A stretch of 64,000 nucleotides of DNA from Rhodobacter sp. CZR27 (GCF_002407205.1 NZ_CP023549.1:475001-539000); one strand, 5' to 3'. Positions 1 through 9,089 are shown, numbered from the stretch's first letter. The notes: generated from the letters alone by a model not told the origin. Translations and numbers: made by a program.

Positions 1-700
1 GGAACTCCGGCGTGACGAGGATGTTCGAGCTGCGGTTCACCTCGGCCACGGCCGGCTTGATGATCTTGGCGTTGAGCTGCTTGAAGTTCTCGTAATAGGC
101 GCTGTCGTCCACCCCCATCAGCCGGCGGAAGATCTCGATGGGCCACCAGCCGGTCGAGCCCGTGCGCACGAAGCGGAAGCAGTTCTCATAGAGGGCCAGC
201 GCGTGACCCGAGGTGAACCGCCGCTGGATGTTCAGGTTGATCAGCGCGAAGACCTTCGGGTCGTGCAGCTTCTCGGCCAGCGCGGGCGAATAGGCATATT
301 CGCAGATCCCGCCCGCCAGCTTGGCATAGGAGAGCAGCGATGACACCCCCCATTCCTGGCGACCCTTCTGGTCGAGCATGTCCCATTCGGCCACCGTCTC
401 TGCGAGGCTCCGAAGCGAGGCCTTCAACGTCTCCATGTCATTCGAGTTGTAGCCCACCATCAGGCAGAGCGTGCGCGCGTCGATCGAATGTTTCGGCCGC
501 GTCATCAGATGGTCGTAGGCGTTGAGCAGCAGCACGTTCGACAGCTTGCGCTGCAGGAGCGTGAGCTTCCCAGAGACGTGGATCGCCGCCACGTTCTTCT
601 TCACCGACTCGCGGCGAAGCGCGCCCGTCAACGCCTCGCGCGGAATCTCCACGAGGTTGCCCTGCGGCTCCCTGCTGCGGCCAGCGATCTTCTGCGCCAT
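1..700 (-). CDS. Replication initiator protein, Rep_3/RepB-like (3' part lies outside the window)
   Basis: The frame opens at an ATG at 700 and runs leftward through 233 codons without a stop until the window edge, so the C-terminus is missing. The translation has the winged-helix start typical of plasmid Rep_3 (RepB/RepA) initiators: residues around 40-60 read AIHVSGKLTLLQRKLSNVLL, followed by NAYDHL and an aromatic-rich second half (YENCFRFVRTG, WWPIEIFRRLMG). Proteins of this family bind iterons and melt the adjacent origin. The iteron arrays described at 733-853 and 941-1045 lie directly upstream of its start, and parAB is divergent on the other side, as expected for a replicon core. The family assignment is from recognised sequence pattern; the exact subfamily is uncertain. 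Confidence 0.8.
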   Translation of the reverse strand, partial: MAQKIAGRSREPQGNLVEIPREALTGALRRESVKKNVAAIHVSGKLTLLQRKLSNVLLLNAYDHLMTRPKHSIDARTLCLMVGYNSNDMETLKASLRSLAETVAEWDMLDQKGRQEWGVSSLLSYAKLAGGICEYAYSPALAEKLHDPKVFALINLNIQRRFTSGHALALYENCFRFVRTGSTGWWPIEIFRRLMGVDDSAYYENFKQLNAKIIKPAVAEVNRSSNILVTPEF

Positions 701-732
701 GCCCTGCCCTTGTTCTGCTCGGCTCTGATGAT

Positions 733-853
733 GCCGGAAAAGGGACCTTGCCTCAAGCCATCTTCAGGTACCGTTCTGCAGGATGACGGCCATCCCGGAA
801 AAGGGTTCCTTCGGTGGCAGGCAGAGGAGCTTCAGGTACCAGTTTCCGGGATG
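733..853. repeat. Duplicated convergent iteron pair upstream of rep (possible rep operator)
   Basis: Four iteron-like units are arranged as two similar blocks. Forward units CCGGAAAAGGG occur at about 734 and 795. Reverse units beginning CAGGTACC occur at 765-785 and 833-853; read on the other strand, the second gives CATCCCGGAAACTGGTACC, which matches the tandem iterons downstream. Each block is therefore a forward unit facing a reverse unit. Inverted iterons next to a rep promoter commonly serve for autorepression by Rep monomers or dimers; that role is inferred. Confidence 0.6.
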
Positions 854-940
854 CGCCCGTGGACACGGCGGGCACCGTCGGGTCCGGGAGGGGTCAAAGG
901 CCCTGATCAGGCCGAATCGGGGCGTCTCGGAGTCGAATCA

Positions 941-1045
941 TCCCGAGGAACGGTGCCCGTAGGCCCGGAATCGGATGCTCACGATCCCGGAAACAGGTGC
1001 CCGAGATACCGGGCACGGGTACCGGCGGTCCCGGAAACAGGTGCC
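941..1045 (+). repeat. Five tandem 22-bp iterons
   Basis: Units start at 941, 963, 985, 1007 and 1029, an exact 22-base period (two helical turns). The units at 985 and 1029 share the same 17 bases, TCCCGGAAACAGGTGCC. The other three match it at about 12 of 17 positions. Regular two-turn spacing beside a Rep_3-type initiator gene is the standard picture of an iteron-controlled origin. Confidence 0.75.
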
Positions 1046-1162
1046 ATTGTTACGGCAAGTGTTTGGAATGCAGTGCATTTTGCGGCACAAAGATCATAAA
1101 GTTCTGAAAGAACCAACAAGCTTTGTCGTGCTGGCGCTGGAGGGAAGAAGGAAAAATTGCCG

Positions 1163-1180
1163 GGTTTCGCCTGCGAAACC
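1163..1180. promoter_or_regulatory. parS-like palindrome 1 (upstream of parA)
   Basis: The 18-mer GGTTTCGCCTGCGAAACC is an inverted repeat (GGTTTCGC/GCGAAACC) and is one of three near-identical copies around parAB. A half-site, GGTTTCGC, follows at about 1194-1201. Its position in front of parA suits a centromere that may also allow ParA/ParB repression of the operon. Confidence 0.75.
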
Positions 1181-1290
1181 TGCCAGTCTGCTGGGTTTCG
1201 CGCTCACCAGAGGAAGCGGATTCACATGTCCACTGTGATGTGCGATAGTTTCGGCAACAGACAACAAAACACGTGACATCGAGCTGAGGC

Positions 1291-2703
1291 GTGAGCATGA
1301 CCCGGAAGAGCGACTTATCCCTGCCACCCTATTTCAACCTGGACCCCGCAGCATCCGCCGCGAAGCTCGGCAAGCCGGTGGACACCACGCGATTCGCAAA
1401 GGCGGCAGCTTTCTGTGGCCGTGGTCGCGATGATCTTGCGCGCAAGGGATACGCTCCGGATGGCAAGAAGCGGCTGCGCAAGTTCTCGACCTGGGAGATC
1501 TGCCGCTACCTGATTCCGGTGGCATCGTCGCATCTCCGCCGGGTGCTGCGCAACAATCCCGACCTGCCGCAGGGCGAAGGCGAAGGCGGCGCGAAGTGGT
1601 TCACGCTCGAGGAAGTCCTTGCGCTGCGAAACCACTTCGCTGAGGAGGGCGCCGCGAAGAAGGAGTATCGTCCCTTCCGGCCGGCGGGACTACCGGCGAA
1701 GGTCGTGGCGGTGGCGAACTTCAAGGGCGGCGTCGGCAAGACCTCGACCGCGGCGCACCTGGCCATGTCGGCGGCGCTCGACGGTTACCGGGTGCTGGTG
1801 ATCGATCTGGACAGCCAGGGCTCGATGACCTCGATTATGGGCGGCAAGGTGGCGGACGAGTGGCAGACCGTGTTTCCGCTTCTGGCCAAGGATTACGCGC
1901 TTCACGTGCAGGAGGAGAACGAGGTCCGTGAGGCGCGGGGCGAAAGCCCCCTGCCCCTCGACGAGACCTTGACTGAGGCGCTGAAGATAACCGCGGCCGA
2001 CGTCGTGCAGAAAACGCACTGGCCGACGATCGACCTGATCGGTGCGCAGTTGAACCTCTACTGGGCCGAGTTCCAGGTCCCGGTCTGGCGCATGATGTTG
2101 CGACGCTGGCCGCTCTGGGATGCGCTGACCGGGTTCCTCGGCCGCGAGGGGCTGCTCGATGATTATGACATCATCCTGCTCGATACGCCCCCTGCCCTTG
2201 GGTACCTGACGATCAACGCGCTGGCGGCGGCCGACATCCTTCTGGTGCCGCTCGGCGCCTCGTTCCTGGAATTCGACTCGACGGGTCGGTTCTTCGACAT
2301 GCTCTATTCCACCTTCGCCTCCATCGAGGATGGTGAGAATGCTGCCCGCCGAACGGCGGGCCTGCCGGAAATGAAGTTCGAATGGGACGTGGTGCGCGCG
2401 CTGATCACCCGTTTCGACGCGAACCAGCAGACCGACCTCGCCAACGTCGTGCAGGCCTACTTCGGCGACTTCATGAACGCCTACCGTCAGGACTTCACGG
2501 CGCTGGTCGGGCAGGCAGGCGAGCAGGTGAACGGCATCTACGAGGCAGACTATCGCGACTTCAACCGCGAGACCTATGTCCGGGGGCGCGAGACGTTCGA
2601 CCGGACCTATGCCGAGTTCAAGGAGATCCTGATCGGCTCGTGGTGGCGCGATCAGGCGATGCAGGAGAAGGAGGCGCGCAATGGCGAAGCGCAGACGGCT
2701 TGA
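1291..2703 (+). CDS. parA: ParA-type partition ATPase
   Basis: This is a Walker-type segregation ATPase that drives plasmid or chromosome partition with ParB. A roughly 130-residue N-terminal region with helix-turn-helix character (KFSTWEICRYLI) precedes the ATPase, as in long type Ia ParA/SopA/RepA proteins that also bind their own promoter. The deviant Walker A motif KGGVGKTS is at residues 145-152, followed by DLDSQGS and the Walker B-like ILLDTPPALG. The length of 470 residues fits type Ia. The GTG at 1291 is the first start, but an in-frame ATG at 1297 is better spaced from the upstream GAGG and may be the real one. parB overlaps the 3' end by 23 bases, so the two are co-translated. Confidence 0.92.
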   Translation: MSMTRKSDLSLPPYFNLDPAASAAKLGKPVDTTRFAKAAAFCGRGRDDLARKGYAPDGKKRLRKFSTWEICRYLIPVASSHLRRVLRNNPDLPQGEGEGGAKWFTLEEVLALRNHFAEEGAAKKEYRPFRPAGLPAKVVAVANFKGGVGKTSTAAHLAMSAALDGYRVLVIDLDSQGSMTSIMGGKVADEWQTVFPLLAKDYALHVQEENEVREARGESPLPLDETLTEALKITAADVVQKTHWPTIDLIGAQLNLYWAEFQVPVWRMMLRRWPLWDALTGFLGREGLLDDYDIILLDTPPALGYLTINALAAADILLVPLGASFLEFDSTGRFFDMLYSTFASIEDGENAARRTAGLPEMKFEWDVVRALITRFDANQQTDLANVVQAYFGDFMNAYRQDFTALVGQAGEQVNGIYEADYRDFNRETYVRGRETFDRTYAEFKEILIGSWWRDQAMQEKEARNGEAQTA

Positions 2704-3772
2704 GGCGCCCTCGGCGGCGGAACTGGAGGAACTCGAAACCGGTTTCGCCCGCGAAACCTCGGTGAGTTCCCGCCCCCCCATCGCGCAGGTGGCGGCGGAT
2801 GCCGCCTCGCTCTCCATGCCCTTGCCCGCGACCGAGCGCGCCTCGGCCGCCCGCGACAGCGCGGATGCGTCGCGGCTGCGCCGGGCGGAGGCGGAAGGCC
2901 TGCTGCTGCTCGAGATCCCCTTGGCCGAGATCCGGGCGGACGACCTGACCCGCGACCGGCTGCGCGTGGATGGCGAGGAGATGGACGAGCTGCGCGCCTC
3001 GATCCGGGCGCACGGCCTGCGGCTGCCGGTGGAGGTGTTCGAGCGGCCCGAGGGGCAGGGCGAGCGCTTCGGGCTCATCTCCGGCTGGCGTCGGCTGTGG
3101 GCGCTTCGCTCGCTGCACGCCGAGACCGGTGAGGACCGCTATGCCGTGGTTCGCGCCCTGGTGCGCCGGCCTGCGGATGTCTCGGCGGCTTATGTCTCGA
3201 TGGTCGAGGAGAACGAGATCCGCGCCGATCTCTCGCCCTACGAGCGCGGCCGCATCGCGGCACTCGCCGCAGGGCAGGGGGCCTTTGCCTCGGTCGAGGA
3301 GGCCGTGGATGTTCTCTTCGCGGCAGCCTCGAAGGCGAAGCGGTCGAAGATCCGCAGCTTCGCGCTGATCCACGAGGAACTCGGCGACCTCCTGGCGTTC
3401 GCGCCGGCTCTTGGGGAACGTCCCGGTCTGCGCCTCGCGCATGCGCTGCGCGGCGGCTATGCCACGGCGCTGCGCGAGGTGTTGGCGACAGGGCAGGGGA
3501 CCGATGCCGAGGCGGAGTGGGCCCTGATGGAACCGCTGGTCAAGGCTGCCGAGGGCAAGGCGCTCGATCCGTCCCGTGGTGGCAGGCCGGCCCGCCGGCC
3601 CGTTCCCTCGATCGCCGATGTTTCGATCGAGCGCGCCGGCGATGGAAGGGGTTTCCTGCTGCGCCTGCAGGGACCCGATGTCGACGACCAGCTTGTCCAG
3701 CGTATTGCGACGGAGATCCGCCGCATGCTCGAGACGGGCAAGGTTTCGCCGGCGAAACCGGGCATGCCCTGA
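2681..3772 (+). CDS. parB: ParB/RepB-type partition protein
   Basis: This is the centromere-binding partner of ParA. The N-terminal ParB/Srx-like domain (about residues 65-190) carries a variant of the arginine box (ISGWRRLWALRSL) and the ENEIRADLSPYERGR motif, followed by a helical DNA-binding region and a C-terminal part likely to dimerise. An AGGAGAAGGAGG stretch lies upstream of the ATG at 2681, inside the end of parA. Two of the three parS palindromes lie within this gene, at its 5' and 3' ends, encoding the GFARET and VSPAKPG segments. It has 363 residues, typical for plasmid ParB. Confidence 0.92.
   Translation: MAKRRRLEAPSAAELEELETGFARETSVSSRPPIAQVAADAASLSMPLPATERASAARDSADASRLRRAEAEGLLLLEIPLAEIRADDLTRDRLRVDGEEMDELRASIRAHGLRLPVEVFERPEGQGERFGLISGWRRLWALRSLHAETGEDRYAVVRALVRRPADVSAAYVSMVEENEIRADLSPYERGRIAALAAGQGAFASVEEAVDVLFAAASKAKRSKIRSFALIHEELGDLLAFAPALGERPGLRLAHALRGGYATALREVLATGQGTDAEAEWALMEPLVKAAEGKALDPSRGGRPARRPVPSIADVSIERAGDGRGFLLRLQGPDVDDQLVQRIATEIRRMLETGKVSPAKPGMP
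2741..2758. promoter_or_regulatory. parS-like palindrome 2 (inside the 5' part of parB)
   Basis: GGTTTCGCCCGCGAAACC is identical to sites 1 and 3 except in the central dinucleotide. It lies 60 bases inside the parB coding region. Confidence 0.75.
3742..3759. promoter_or_regulatory. parS-like palindrome 3 (3' end of parB)
   Basis: GGTTTCGCCGGCGAAACC is a perfect 18-base palindrome that overlaps the last codons of parB. It is the most symmetric of the three copies. Confidence 0.78.
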
Positions 3773-4134
3773 TGCGGCACCAGCCCCTGCTGCAGTAGCG
3801 GAGGGGGCTGGACAGGCGGGAAAACTGGCAGCAGACTGAGAATGATCGGCCGCTCAACCGGGCGACGGGGGGCTTTGGATCGGTGCAAGTGCCGCCGTGA
3901 CATGCCTGGAAAAACGGCTTCCAGCAAAGGTTTGCGGTCACAATGCGCAAAGTGGCGCAAAAATGACTGGCACTGCCCGCTTCCCGTAGGGGGTGCCGTC
4001 GCAGCGGTCTTGGAGGGGCTCTGCTTGTCGGCCGATCCGGCGGGCGGGGCGGGCGCGGGACGCACAGGTCCCTGCTGGAACCGTCGCCCGGGCGTGCCTA
4101 CATCAATCGGCAGACCATAAGGGATCGACCGACC
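3773..4134. other. Intergenic region after parB, with a hairpin
   Basis: No credible gene was found here. A stem of CCAGCCCC (3780-3787) pairing with GGGGCTGG (3804-3811) follows the parB stop and may end parAB transcription, although no T-run follows. Around 3930-3955 a TTTGCG/CGCAAA inverted repeat and a second GCGCAAA copy could be an operator for the downstream small gene; this is speculative. Confidence 0.4.
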
Positions 4135-4329
4135 ATGCGCCTCCTTCTAGCCATCCTGCTGCCCTGGCTGCAGTTCTTCACCATCGGCCGGCCCTTCGCC
4201 GGCATCATCTGCCTCATTCTGCAGATCACCCTGATCGGCTGGCTGCCCGCCGCGATCTGGTCGGTCTATGCGCTGAGCCAATACAAGACCGACCGGAAGA
4301 TCGAGGCGGCACTGTCGCAGCGTCGCTGA
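4135..4329 (+). CDS. YqaE/Pmp3-family small membrane protein
   Basis: This is a 64-residue peptide made of two hydrophobic segments (about residues 2-30 and 30-48) and a charged tail (QYKTDRKIEAA). The pattern, with GRP after the first segment and IGWLPAAIWSVYAL in the second, is that of the YqaE/Pmp3 (UPF0057) family. These are stress-associated proteolipids of the plasma membrane whose exact action is poorly known. The start is the ATG at 4135 after a weak AAGGGA. A GC hairpin follows the stop. It appears monocistronic. Confidence 0.75.
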   Translation: MRLLLAILLPWLQFFTIGRPFAGIICLILQITLIGWLPAAIWSVYALSQYKTDRKIEAALSQRR

Positions 4330-4338
4330 CGACCCGAC

Positions 4339-4363
4339 ACGCCGGCGGCCCACGCGCCGGCGT
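4339..4363 (+). terminator. Hairpin after the YqaE-like gene
   Basis: ACGCCGGCG (4339-4347) pairs perfectly with CGCCGGCGT (4355-4363) across a 7-base loop, ten bases after the stop codon. No T-run follows, so this is a likely but imperfect terminator. Confidence 0.5.
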
Positions 4364-4576
4364 CCACCTCCCGCAATGGTCCGCGGCCGTGAGCCCGCAA
4401 TCGCAACCTGCGGATTCCCGTAGGCTCCACGCCTCAGCGTGACATGATTTCGGGCTTTCCACAGGCACCGCTTGGTGAGACTGTCGCAGGCGCGATTTGT
4501 CGCAGCCGAGCGCCGGAAACGGGCCGCCCGCGAAAACCCGGGCCGGAAGGCGACGCAGTGTTCAAGGGAGGATCTC

Positions 4577-5521
4577 ATGAAAAGCATCATCGTTTCGGGA
4601 CTGGTCGCATGGGCGCTGGCGCTGCCCGCCTTGGCAGCGGACTACACGATCATGGCACCGGCCGCGCCGGGCGGCGGCTGGGACCAGACCGCGCGCACGA
4701 TGCAGGACGTGCTGCAGGCCGAAGGCATATCGGACAGCGTGCAGGTCCAGAACGTCCCGGGCGCCGGCGGCACCGTCGGGCTGGCGCAGTTCGTGGCGGG
4801 CGCGGCGGGGGATCCCTCGCAGCTTATCGTCGGCGGCTATGTGATGGTGGGCGCGATCCTCACCAATGCCTCTCCCGTGGGGCTGGACGACGTGACGCCG
4901 ATCGCGCGGCTGACGGGCGAGTATGAGGCGATCGTCGTCCCGGCGGCCTCGCCGATCCAGTCGGTCTCGGACCTCGTGGCGCAGCTGAAGGCTGATCCCG
5001 GCTCGGTCTCTTGGGCGGGCGGCTCGGCGGGCGGCGCCGACCACATCACCGTGGGGCTCTTCGCGAAGGCGGCGGGGGTCGACCCGACCAAGATCAACTA
5101 CATCGCCTTCTCGGGCGGCGGCGAGGCGCTGGCCGCGATCCTCGGCAACCAGGTCACGGCGGGTGTCTCGAGCCTGGGCGAATTCCTTCCGCAGGTGCAG
5201 GCCGGCACGATGCGCCTGCTGGCCGTGACCTCCGACGAGCGGATCGCGGGCGTGGATGCCCCGACGCTGACCGAATCCGGGCTGGACGTCGTGCTGCAGA
5301 ACTGGCGGATGGTCGCCGCCGCGCCGGGCCTGACCGACGAGCAGAAGGCCGCCGTCGCGGCCGACATCGAGAAGCTGAACGCCTCGGAGGGCTGGAAGGC
5401 CGCGCTGGAGACCAAGGGCTGGGCCAATACCTATCTGGCCGGCGCCGAGTTCGAGGCCCAGCTTGCCAAGGACACCGAGACGACCGAGGCCATCCTGCGG
5501 GACATCGGGCTGGTCAAATGA
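4577..5521 (+). CDS. tctC: Tripartite tricarboxylate transporter substrate-binding protein
   Basis: This is the periplasmic receptor of a TTT-family secondary carrier that takes up citrate-like or other carboxylates. The chosen ATG at 4577 has a strong AAGGGAGG ahead of it and yields a clear signal peptide ([20 protein letters not shown]) with cleavage before ADY; the frame is open further upstream but without such support. Family marks are [23 protein letters not shown] and a repeated Asp/Gly-rich binding-pocket pattern ([18 protein letters not shown]). The mature protein is about 294 residues. It overlaps tctB by an ATGA. The ligand cannot be told from sequence. Confidence 0.9.
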   Translation: MKSIIVSGLVAWALALPALAADYTIMAPAAPGGGWDQTARTMQDVLQAEGISDSVQVQNVPGAGGTVGLAQFVAGAAGDPSQLIVGGYVMVGAILTNASPVGLDDVTPIARLTGEYEAIVVPAASPIQSVSDLVAQLKADPGSVSWAGGSAGGADHITVGLFAKAAGVDPTKINYIAFSGGGEALAAILGNQVTAGVSSLGEFLPQVQAGTMRLLAVTSDERIAGVDAPTLTESGLDVVLQNWRMVAAAPGLTDEQKAAVAADIEKLNASEGWKAALETKGWANTYLAGAEFEAQLAKDTETTEAILRDIGLVK

Positions 5522-6009
5522 ACCTGCGCTTTCCTGAGAAGCCGCGCCGCCCCGACGGGGCGGCGGCCGTCATCGGGATCCTGCTGGCCGCGCTCGGAGG
5601 GGTGATGCTCTGGGAAGGGTATCGCCTGCCGCAGCAGACCGGCTATGCCGGCGTGGGCCCCGCGGACGTGCCGAAGCTGGTCGGTTGGTGCCTGATGGCG
5701 CTTGCGGCCTGGACGCTGGCGGACGCGCTGCGCGGCCGGTTCGAGGCCCGGCCCCGCCAGCAGATCCCGCCGGTCTTGTGGATCGTGGGCGGGCTGGCGG
5801 CCCAGCTGATCCTTCTGACTGCGGCCGGGTTCTCGATCGCAAGCGGGCTGCTCTTTGCCTGCACGGCGCGGGCCTTCGGCGCGCGGCGGTTCTGGGTGAC
5901 GCTGCCGGCAGGCTTTCTGTTTGCCCTGGTGGTCTATGGCGTGTTCGACCGGCTGCTGTCGCTGAACCTGCCGGCCGGGCTGCCGGAGCGGTTGGTGTAC
6001 GGGGGCTAG
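5518..6009 (+). CDS. tctB: Tripartite tricarboxylate transporter small membrane subunit
   Basis: This 163-residue protein has four predicted membrane helices, the usual size and topology of TctB. The N-terminal helix with LWEGYRLPQQTGYAGVGPA and the C-terminal FVVYGVFDRLL-like end (ALVVYGVFDRLLSLNLPAG) are typical. Its ATG overlaps the tctC stop and its own stop abuts tctA, so tctCBA is translated as a unit. Confidence 0.88.
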   Translation: MNLRFPEKPRRPDGAAAVIGILLAALGGVMLWEGYRLPQQTGYAGVGPADVPKLVGWCLMALAAWTLADALRGRFEARPRQQIPPVLWIVGGLAAQLILLTAAGFSIASGLLFACTARAFGARRFWVTLPAGFLFALVVYGVFDRLLSLNLPAGLPERLVYGG

Positions 6010-7527
6010 ATGGGCACGTTCGATTTCCTGTTGCAGGGCCTCGTGGTCGCGCTCGACCCGATGATCCTGTTCTATGCGCTTGTCGGCGTCACGCTCGGAA
6101 CGGCGGTGGGTGTGCTGCCGGGGATCGGCCCGGCACTGACGGTCGCCCTGCTGCTGCCGGTGACCTACGGGCTCGATCCCGCGGGATCGCTCATCATGTT
6201 CGCGGGCATCTACTACGGCGGGATGTATGGCGGATCGACCACCTCGATCCTGCTGAACACGCCGGGGGAAAGCGCCTCGATCGTGACCGCGCTCGAGGGC
6301 AACAAGATGGCGCGCGCGGGACGCGGCGGCCCGGCGCTTGCCACCGCCGCCATCGGCTCGTTCGTGGCCGGCCTCATCGCGACGCTGCTGCTGGCCTTCC
6401 TGGCCCCCACGGTGGTGAAGCTTGCGCTGGTCTTCGGGCCGCGGGAGTATTTCGCGCTGATGGTGCTGGCTTTCATCACCGTCTCCGCCGCCTTCGGCGA
6501 CAGCACCCTCAAGGGGCTGACCTCGCTCTTCGTCGGCCTGTCGCTGGCGGTGGTCGGCATCGACCAGCTTTCCGGGCAGGCGCGGCTGTCCTTCGGCGTG
6601 CCGCAGCTTCTGGACGGGGTCGAGGTGACGACGCTGGCGGTTGCGATGTTCGCGGTGGGAGAGGCGCTGTTCGTGGCGGGCCAGGGCCTCCGCCCCGAGG
6701 ACCGGGTGATCCCGGTCAAGGGCTCGATCTGGATGACCGCCGCAGACTGGGGCCGCTCGTGGAAAAGCTGGCTGCGCGGCACGGTGATCGGCTTCCCCGT
6801 CGGCGCCATGCCGGCGGGCGGCGCCGATATCGCGACCTTCCTGTCCTATGCCGCCGAAAAGCGGATATCGAAACACCCCGAGGAGTTCGGCCACGGCGCC
6901 ATCGAAGGCGTGGCCGGGCCCGAGGCCGCCAACAACGCCTCGGCGGCGGGGACGCTGGTGCCGCTGCTCACGCTGGGGCTGCCGACGACGGCGACGGCCG
7001 CGATCATGCTGGCCGGCTTCCAGCAGTTCGGCCTGCAGCCCGGCCCGCTGCTGTTCGCCACCAACCCCGAGCTGGTCTGGGGCCTGATCGCGAGCCTTCT
7101 GATCGCGAACGTGATGCTTCTCGTGCTGAACCTGCCGCTGATCGGCTTCTGGGTGAAGCTGCTGACCATTCCACGCCACTGGCTCTATGCGGGCATCCTG
7201 CTCTTTGCCACGCTGGGCACGATCGGGGTCAACCCCTCGCGCGTGGAGCTTGGCATGCTGCTGGCCTTCGGCATCCTCGGCTACCTGATGCGGATCTTCG
7301 GCTATCCGATCGCGCCGGTCGTGGTGGGCCTCATCCTCGGCCCGATGGCCGAGCAGCAGCTGCGCCGCGCGCTTGCCATCGCGCAGGGCGACGTGACGAC
7401 GCTTGTCGCATCTCCCGTGGCCGCGACGCTGCTGGCCCTGGCGGCGGCGGCGCTGATCGTGCCGATGCTGATGCGGCGGTGGGGCAGGGGGGACATCCTG
7501 GTGAAGATTGCGGCCGACGAGGACTGA
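6010..7527 (+). CDS. tctA: Tripartite tricarboxylate transporter large membrane subunit
   Basis: This 505-residue protein has about eleven membrane segments and the conserved TctA signatures [37 protein letters not shown] and [22 protein letters not shown]. It forms the permease with TctB and works with TctC. It starts directly after the tctB stop and ends six bases before the convergent phnE-like gene, leaving no room for a separate terminator. Confidence 0.93.
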   Translation: MGTFDFLLQGLVVALDPMILFYALVGVTLGTAVGVLPGIGPALTVALLLPVTYGLDPAGSLIMFAGIYYGGMYGGSTTSILLNTPGESASIVTALEGNKMARAGRGGPALATAAIGSFVAGLIATLLLAFLAPTVVKLALVFGPREYFALMVLAFITVSAAFGDSTLKGLTSLFVGLSLAVVGIDQLSGQARLSFGVPQLLDGVEVTTLAVAMFAVGEALFVAGQGLRPEDRVIPVKGSIWMTAADWGRSWKSWLRGTVIGFPVGAMPAGGADIATFLSYAAEKRISKHPEEFGHGAIEGVAGPEAANNASAAGTLVPLLTLGLPTTATAAIMLAGFQQFGLQPGPLLFATNPELVWGLIASLLIANVMLLVLNLPLIGFWVKLLTIPRHWLYAGILLFATLGTIGVNPSRVELGMLLAFGILGYLMRIFGYPIAPVVVGLILGPMAEQQLRRALAIAQGDVTTLVASPVAATLLALAAAALIVPMLMRRWGRGDILVKIAADED

Positions 7528-7532
7528 GCGCC

Positions 7533-9089
7533 TCAGCGCACGGCCCCGATGCAGTCGGCCCCGAGGCTTTCGGGCAGAACCGCCCGGCTGACGCCGGGCG
7601 TGGCTGTCAGGCGCAGCCGGTGGCGCAGGCGGCGCGAGATCGCGTCGATCACCAGCGTCAGCGCCACCATGCCCGACAGCAGCACGAGCGCGCGGTCGAT
7701 CCGCAACTCCTGGATGGCAGCATCGACGTGGAAGCCCAGCGTTGCGACCCCGATCAGCCCGAAGATCGCGCTGTCGCGCACGATGATTTCCCACCGGTAG
7801 AGCAGCAGCGCGAGGATGTTGGCGAACAGCCGCGGCAGCAGCTCGTAGCCCCAGAGCGTGAGGCCGCGCGGCGCGTCGGGGCGCAGGGTCGCGCAGATCC
7901 CCTCGGACTGGCGGCCGAGAAGATGGGCGACGATGGCGCCGTTGTGCAGCCCCAGGGCCAGCACCGCCGGCAGCATCGAGGGTCCGAGGATTTGCAGCAG
8001 GATGAACGCCAGCATGTAGTCCGGCACGGTCCGGCCCAGCACAAGCAGCCCGTGGCCAAGCATGGCACCGATCCGGCCGGTGACGCGCGGCACGATCAGC
8101 GGAAAGCAGATCACCGCGACCACCGCCGTCAGGCCGAGCGCCACCTGCGACAGCACCAGCGTCGTCCAGATCCCGGGCAGCATCTGTCCCTCGACGATGC
8201 GCCCCAGCCAGCCGGGCAGCGCGGCCCAGTCGCCCTGCCGCAGCGGGGCGGGCACGATGTCCTCGGTCAGGAACCGCCAGATCACGCCCGAGCCCATCGG
8301 CGGCACCTCGACGCCCCTCAGAAGCCAGACCGACGCGGCAAGGTAGAGCGGCACCAGCGGCCAGCGCATCCACCGGCGCAAGGGAAGGATCAGTGCAAGA
8401 TAGACCCCGAGCACCGCCGCGGCCTCGGCATAATAAAGCGCCTGGCGGAACTGGCTCTCCAGCAGGAAGCCGAGCGTCGGCAGGCCGATGAAGCCCAGCA
8501 CGGCGGCCGAGCGCAGGCCGCATTCGATCCGGTAAAGCGTGTAGTTCGCCATGTCCCGCAGCACCAGCGGCAGCCGGGCATACAGCAGCCGCACCAATGG
8601 CCGCGTCGCCGGGGGCAGGGCGCGGTCGGCCGCGGGATCTGCCTCGTCGAGGTATTCCGCGAAGACCTTGGCGAAAATGCCGGCATAGGGCAGGCCGATG
8701 GCAAGGATGCCCGTCAGCGGCGACAGTCCCGTCACCTGCATCAGCAGCAGCGCCCAGAACAGTTCGTGGATCGAGCGGACGGCAATGCAGGCCGCGCGCA
8801 CCGGCCAGAGCCGGTAGAAGGGCGCAAGCAGCAGGCCGGACCCCGCGCCCAGTCCGACGCCGCACAGGGCGAAGGCCACGGTCAGCCCGGCGGCCTCGGC
8901 CAGGGCTGCCAGGTCGGTCACGCGCGGGTGTAGCAGGCCCTCCGCCATCGCCGCCAGCATCCGGCCCGGATCGGGTCCGAGGATGCGCAGGTCGGCCAGC
9001 AACAGCGCCGCCAGCGTGAGCATCCCGAACAGCGCGAGCACTCTGCTGCGGCTGGCGCGCCGGGGGTCGTGTCGGGTGTCAGCGGGCAT
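7533..9089 (-). CDS. Phosphonate/selenate-type ABC permease, two PhnE domains fused
   Basis: At 518 residues this is about twice the length of PhnE. It contains two copies of the permease core. The EAA-like loops read RSAAVLGFIGLPTLGFLLE near residue 190 and RDSAIFGLIGVATLGFHVD near residue 440. A single chain could thus form the whole channel. It overlaps the ATPase gene upstream by 11 bases and ends the long minus-strand nitrate run. Substrate is inferred only from the partner binding protein. Confidence 0.82.
   Translation of the reverse strand: MPADTRHDPRRASRSRVLALFGMLTLAALLLADLRILGPDPGRMLAAMAEGLLHPRVTDLAALAEAAGLTVAFALCGVGLGAGSGLLLAPFYRLWPVRAACIAVRSIHELFWALLLMQVTGLSPLTGILAIGLPYAGIFAKVFAEYLDEADPAADRALPPATRPLVRLLYARLPLVLRDMANYTLYRIECGLRSAAVLGFIGLPTLGFLLESQFRQALYYAEAAAVLGVYLALILPLRRWMRWPLVPLYLAASVWLLRGVEVPPMGSGVIWRFLTEDIVPAPLRQGDWAALPGWLGRIVEGQMLPGIWTTLVLSQVALGLTAVVAVICFPLIVPRVTGRIGAMLGHGLLVLGRTVPDYMLAFILLQILGPSMLPAVLALGLHNGAIVAHLLGRQSEGICATLRPDAPRGLTLWGYELLPRLFANILALLLYRWEIIVRDSAIFGLIGVATLGFHVDAAIQELRIDRALVLLSGMVALTLVIDAISRRLRHRLRLTATPGVSRAVLPESLGADCIGAVR

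Larger units (their letters stand above)
701..1290. other. Putative origin of replication between rep and parA
   Basis: This 590-base stretch has no convincing gene. It separates divergent rep and parA and holds two kinds of iteron-like repeats (733-853 and 941-1045), an AT-richer patch at about 1075-1115 beside the tandem array, which could be the unwinding element, one parS palindrome at 1163-1180, and an inverted repeat TCACA-N7-TGTGA at 1222-1238 that could be a parA operator. I see no clear DnaA box. The origin function is inferred from arrangement only. Confidence 0.7.

Noticed and set aside
5431..8933. Open frames of more than 1000 codons on both strands over the tctBA-phnE region
   Set aside because: They overlap the recognised transporter genes out of frame, are rich in Arg, Ala, Gly and Gln without domain signatures, and are typical of antisense frames in very GC-rich DNA.
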